DNA from: Gamarada debralockiae
Taxonomy: Eukaryota; Ascomycota; Leotiomycetes; Helotiales; Hyphodiscaceae
Length of the DNA stretch: 19,634 bases
Direction: 5' to 3'
Assembly (NCBI GenBank): GCA_002803225.1
Contig: NXFV01000764.1
Span: 1 to 19,634 of the forward strand
This document shows, one piece after another, positions 16,556 to 19,634 of the stretch. Below the pieces are notes generated by a model. That model worked only from the letters and a program-made list of their open reading frames with translations, was not told the origin of the DNA and did not search any database. A program made the position numbers and the translations under genes. The first letter of the stretch is position 1; each line of letters begins with the position of its first letter.

Positions 16556-19065
16556 TTACTCTATCAACCAATCCTCCCAATAAAAGCCAGAGTGGACGTC
16601 GTTCTTGTATAATACAAGACATGTTCCTACTAACTCAGCTCTCTTAATTCCAGGAGCCTTTCGCCTCAACACAATTGGGACAAAACCACCTCGAACATGC
16701 ACAAGTATATCGCCGCCCTTTGCGAGCGGCGGCACCAAAGCCATCGAGCCAGCTGCCGTAATACAGAAGGCTTTCCCTCTAATGCTAAAGGAAAATCTCC
16801 TCTCCAAGTACTCAATCATCCGAAACTCGGGATCAAATCCTGACCCCATGCGACCTTTCTTCAGCCACCAGTCCGGATCTGTGACAAGGCATTTTTCAAA
16901 GAGCCGGCGGGCATCCGGAGAGCGTGGCGGATAGAGTGTGGGCACAGGACCAATGTCGAGATTTTCATACTGGCTCATGCAAAGCTCCCAAAAATCTTGG
17001 TCGATTGTTTCTGTGGATTTACCAGTCGAAGCTAATAATTCACGGGCAAGCTGCCTTGCGCTGAAATACCAGGCACTGGAGCCGTCCCCACTAGTGACAG
17101 CCTTGAAGTGTTCCGATTGTGCGGCAAAAGTCTCCATCGGGCGTTGGGATTTGGAAGGTAAGCGGAAGGATTAGGAATCTTGGATCTAGGCCCCATGTGC
17201 TGAATGAAGTCGAAAGTGACAACTTGGAGCTGTATAATTCTGTCATCACTCGTGAAAGTAACCTTACCGGCCGGGTCCCGTGATAAAACACTGGATAGTG
17301 CACCTGGCCGGAGGCCGGCTCTTCTAGCTGAAGTGTAGTCAGGCACCCATGACGGTAGCTTTGTCGCAAATTCCGATGGTGGTAGGTGACTATATGATTC
17401 GTAACCGATGCCTGTGAAAGAAACCAATAAGAACCATTCTTCGGATGCAAGTACAAAAGCGGTTGTTTTCAAGAAGACATTCTCTATATTCTCGTTATAG
17501 TCCGGCTTGAACGGTAGCTTATGGCCATCTCGAGCAATTCCGAGAATCGCGAATACTTTGTCCCTTGGATCCGTAGATTTAAAGACACTCGTCATGGCTA
17601 ATATGACAGCAAGAGAAGAAGTAGGCGTTTCCATTGAGCGTCTGATCGAGGCTATAGATGCTACTTGAGCCGCGCGTGATGGCTCTATTGTATTGATGGT
17701 TGGGCTTCGACCAAGCCTCCGGTCTGAGGTACTGGTACTGGTCAACTTAGGAGAGTTGTGATATCGTAATCGGCGCTTAAAGTCACCGTCGGTGCAAAGA
17801 CGATTGATGACCGCTGCTAGAACCTCCCACTCGGTACAAGTGCCATGATACATGACGTGAACTTTTTTCCCAGCGGCCACTTCTTGGACAATCCAGATCC
17901 TTTCAAACCAAGGGTGACTAAGTAGCCTGCCCACCGCAATGAATGCTTGTTCTTCGTTGTCGAAAAAAAGTGGAAATAAGGCGTTGGTGGACTTAAAGAA
18001 TTCGGGGTAATACAAGGTACCGATCATCTTGCGTACAGCGTGCGTGTCTTCTCTGCTTTTCGGAGCACCTAGCCAGACAACGACTCGAGATGCTCTTCGG
18101 TAGATATCAGCCATCATTGGTAATTGATAGTTCTTCTCGTTGTTATCTTTCTGATTAATACAGATAGCATCGATCCAAAACAGGTTGGAGGTAAAAGCCG
18201 ATCTTCGGTAAAACAGCAGCTCATCTACCACGGAAGTGACTAGCATTTGGTGTCCGTCAACCTCTACCGGAATATCAGGAGCCTTGCCTCCCCAAGTATA
18301 CGAGATAGCTTCGAAAGGGGGGGTATTATCTAGGGGAACTTCGATGAGCTCACAAGAAGGCATAGAGAAAAAGCTCCTCCTCTTTAGCTGTAATAATCTG
18401 ATGTGCCGAGGCTTTCCTAGTTCGCGGTACTTGTAAGGCTTTAACGGAGAATATATGTGATTCCGATCCCGACGTCGCTGCCCGATAGCGATTTCCCAGC
18501 GATTGAAAGGTGTGATTATCATGTCACACAAATGCATAAAAAGACCGCGGATATGGAGATCATATCTGTTCGGTATTTTGACCAGCTGTATCACCCATTG
18601 CAATGTCGTAGCAGTAACTTGGTCCTGCTCATCGATAGGATAGGTAGTGAAGGCGTCGACCAGGGATATTGAAAACATGATTATGAGGTCAAGATTTGAC
18701 CATAGAAATCTGACCACACCAATAGCCGTTGTTGGTCCATAGTAGAGAATGAGCTGTATCTCAATCTGTACTATAGACTTCTTAATCCCACCATCGGTTT
18801 CCAATCCGCATATATACTTTCCTATTGGAGGGAAGAGTAGGAGAGCTTGACATATCCCAAAAAGGCCAAATAACGTCGATATCGGTGGGAAGGAGAATAA
18901 TTCAGAAAGAAAAACAAACGACCCGAATAAAATGGGTTTAGGTCCGAAGGTAGCGACGAAAGTAGGGGCAACGAGGGCATAAAAGAAATGTCTAGATGGA
19001 TCACCAGTGGGTGTCAGAATTCGTGCCGCACGGGCCACATCACCAAAATTTAAGGGGTCAACCAA
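16556..19065 (-). pseudogene. HET-domain protein with N-terminal multi-pass membrane region (one apparent frameshift)
   Basis: A long minus-strand frame of 677 codons continues after a one-base shift near 17137-17150 into a 193-codon frame that ends at 16556, about 850 residues in total. Residues 25-140 hold three to four membrane helices (around FFYALVAPTFVATF, LFGLFGICQALLLF, LILYYGPTTAIGVV, LIIMFSISLVDAF). The HET domain follows: FEAISYTWGG (251-260), WIDAICINQKDNNEK (297-311), RRASRVVVWLG (323-333) and HPWFERIWIVQEVA (384-397). Then come STDPRDKVFAILGIA and LPSWVPDYTS. After the shift, the tail GKAFCITAAGSMALVPPLAK and GDILVHVRGGFVPIVLRRK matches the C-terminal region of large HET proteins. 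The frame's first codon is not ATG. A possible start is ATG 19161-19159 with a 47-nt intron ending TATTTTAG at 19115-19069 or so; this joins in phase but has a weak donor. A sequencing error or an unseen intron could explain the frameshift, in which case the gene is intact. Confidence 0.8.
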
Positions 19066-19289
19066 ATCTATTAAATACTCTAAAATATAATAACATTACC
19101 ATTTAGCAGACTTAATGGGCTTTCCACCAGTCAATCTAAGGTCGGTGCATCTGCCTGGCATATTAGAAATGCGGTCCCGTATTTGCTTTAACGTGATTTT
19201 GTCCTACTCCTCTTGAATAGCCTGTTTTACCTTGTTGGAATGAGTAATCAGGTGACTCTGGTTCTAGGCAGATAGTGCTGCCTGCTGAG

Positions 19290-19309
19290 TCACATGGTGT
19301 CACATGGTG
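19290..19309 (+). repeat. Tandem 10-bp repeat inside the LTR
   Basis: TCACATGGTG occurs twice in tandem and is followed by the related TCATGTGTCA. It lies in the presumed U3 part, upstream of the TATA-like TCTATAAGTA at 19381-19390, so it may be an enhancer-like repeat of the element. Confidence 0.5.
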
Positions 19310-19380
19310 TCATGTGTCATAGCACCACTTGATGAGTCTGACGGTGTGACGTGTTCAATGAGTCATAGGGAGGATTCCTG

Positions 19381-19405
19381 TCTATAAGTACAGACTGCTG
19401 TACTT
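19381..19405 (+). promoter_or_regulatory. TATA-like box and 8-bp palindrome in the LTR
   Basis: TCTATAAGTA overlaps a perfect inverted repeat, AAGTACAG / CTGTACTT (19386-19393 and 19398-19405, spacer ACTG). Position within the LTR suggests the U3/R promoter. Confidence 0.4.
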
Positions 19406-19490
19406 GGTTTGTTCATCAGTATCTCTAGTATCTTTATACCTTAATAATCCAACCACATTCTCCTACCCTTTTCGTCCATCACGTGACCAT

Positions 19491-19533
19491 ATTGCAAGAG
19501 GTTATGAGCCCGGCTCGCGCCTCCTCTTGCAAT
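19491..19533. repeat. 11-bp inverted repeat enclosing the primer binding site
   Basis: ATTGCAAGAGG (19491-19501) and CCTCTTGCAAT (19523-19533) are perfect complements. The RNA could fold into a hairpin that presents most of the primer binding site in its 21-nt loop. Confidence 0.7.
19501..19521 (+). other. Primer binding site for a half initiator tRNA-Met
   Basis: GTTATGAGCCCGGCT is complementary to the anticodon stem-loop of initiator tRNA-Met (GGGCTCATAAC, with CAT anticodon). Copia of Drosophila and Ty5 of yeast prime from this internal tRNA cleavage product. This supports a Copia-type assignment and the position of the LTR end just to the left. Confidence 0.75.
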
Positions 19534-19591
19534 TAGCCTACTATATACTTCAACCTTCGACTGTCTTCACCTACCTATCACGACAATCGCC

Positions 19592-19634
19592 ATGGCAACG
19601 TCGAACGCTAAAACAGCTACGATAGGAGGATTCA
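19592..19634 (+). CDS. Start of the retrotransposon gag/polyprotein (partial)
   Basis: The ATG in the context ATCGCCATGG opens a frame, MATSNAKTATIGGF, to the window edge 91 bp downstream of the start of the primer site. A short Ser/Thr/Asn-rich start is usual for Copia Gag. Only 14 codons are visible, so the call depends on the surrounding LTR and primer site. Confidence 0.5.
   Translation, partial: MATSNAKTATIGGF

Larger units (their letters stand above)
19233..19634 (+). mobile_element. 5' end of a Ty1/Copia-type LTR retrotransposon (runs off the window)
   Basis: It begins with a candidate LTR at TGTTGGAATGAG (19233), which ends shortly before the primer binding site near 19496-19500. 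The primer site is complementary to the anticodon region of initiator tRNA-Met. Downstream, an ATG at 19592 in a good context opens a frame to the window edge. The other LTR and the target duplication lie outside the window, so the left boundary is inferred from TG and position. The element lies only about 70 bp upstream of the possible start of the membrane HET gene, in the opposite direction. Confidence 0.7.

Noticed and set aside
1..19634. tRNA, rRNA, CRISPR arrays, bacterial operons and riboswitches
   Set aside because: None seen. The sequence is fungal nuclear DNA; no cloverleaf with intact B-box was recognised by eye.

Overview
The window reads as a repeat-rich, gene-poor accessory region of a filamentous ascomycete (Pezizomycotina). 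The evidence is short GT-AG introns of about 50 nt with CTAAC-type branch sites, two HET (heterokaryon incompatibility) genes, a DUF6604-type fragment, Tc1/mariner and pogo-like DNA transposons, a Copia LTR retrotransposon, and many TGG-to-TAG/TGA stop codons that look like repeat-induced point mutation (RIP). Heavy use of HET genes would fit Leotiomycetes or a related class, but the sequence does not prove the class.

Layout, left to right. 276-1547 (-): a decayed gene with an LRAT/papain-fold-like Asn-Cys motif, broken by four stops. 1610-1773: a truncated LTR copy. 1799-3038 (-): a GT8 N-acetylglucosaminyltransferase-like pseudogene, split by a 340-bp solo LTR (1912-2251) with a perfect 5-bp target duplication. 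3539-5347 (+): an intact, secreted, membrane-anchored pepsin-fold protein that has lost both catalytic aspartates. 5595-6086: a doubtful low-complexity ORF ending in an 18-bp minisatellite. 6631-7945: a complete but dead Tc1/mariner element with TA-flanked inverted ends. 7950-11076: a row of decayed fragments (an unknown minus-strand ORF, DUF6604, another minus-strand fragment, and a DHA1-type MFS transporter). 11326-11551: a MITE sitting just upstream of the TATA box of an intact glutamine-synthetase-family gene (11695-13032, +). 12980-13483 (-): an unrecognised decayed ORF overlapping the end of that gene. 13894-15620 (+): a 5'-truncated HET pseudogene carrying a 172-bp MITE whose removal restores the reading frame. 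16556-19065 (-): a large HET gene with an N-terminal multi-pass membrane region and one apparent frameshift near its 3' end. 19233 to the right edge: the 5' LTR, primer binding site and first gag codons of a Copia element primed by a half initiator tRNA.

Only two genes look fully intact: the pseudo-aspartic peptidase and the glutamine-synthetase-like gene. The membrane HET gene is nearly intact. Everything else is transposon sequence or gene relics. No operon or biosynthetic cluster logic is apparent; the unifying theme is transposon insertion plus RIP-like decay around a HET locus.
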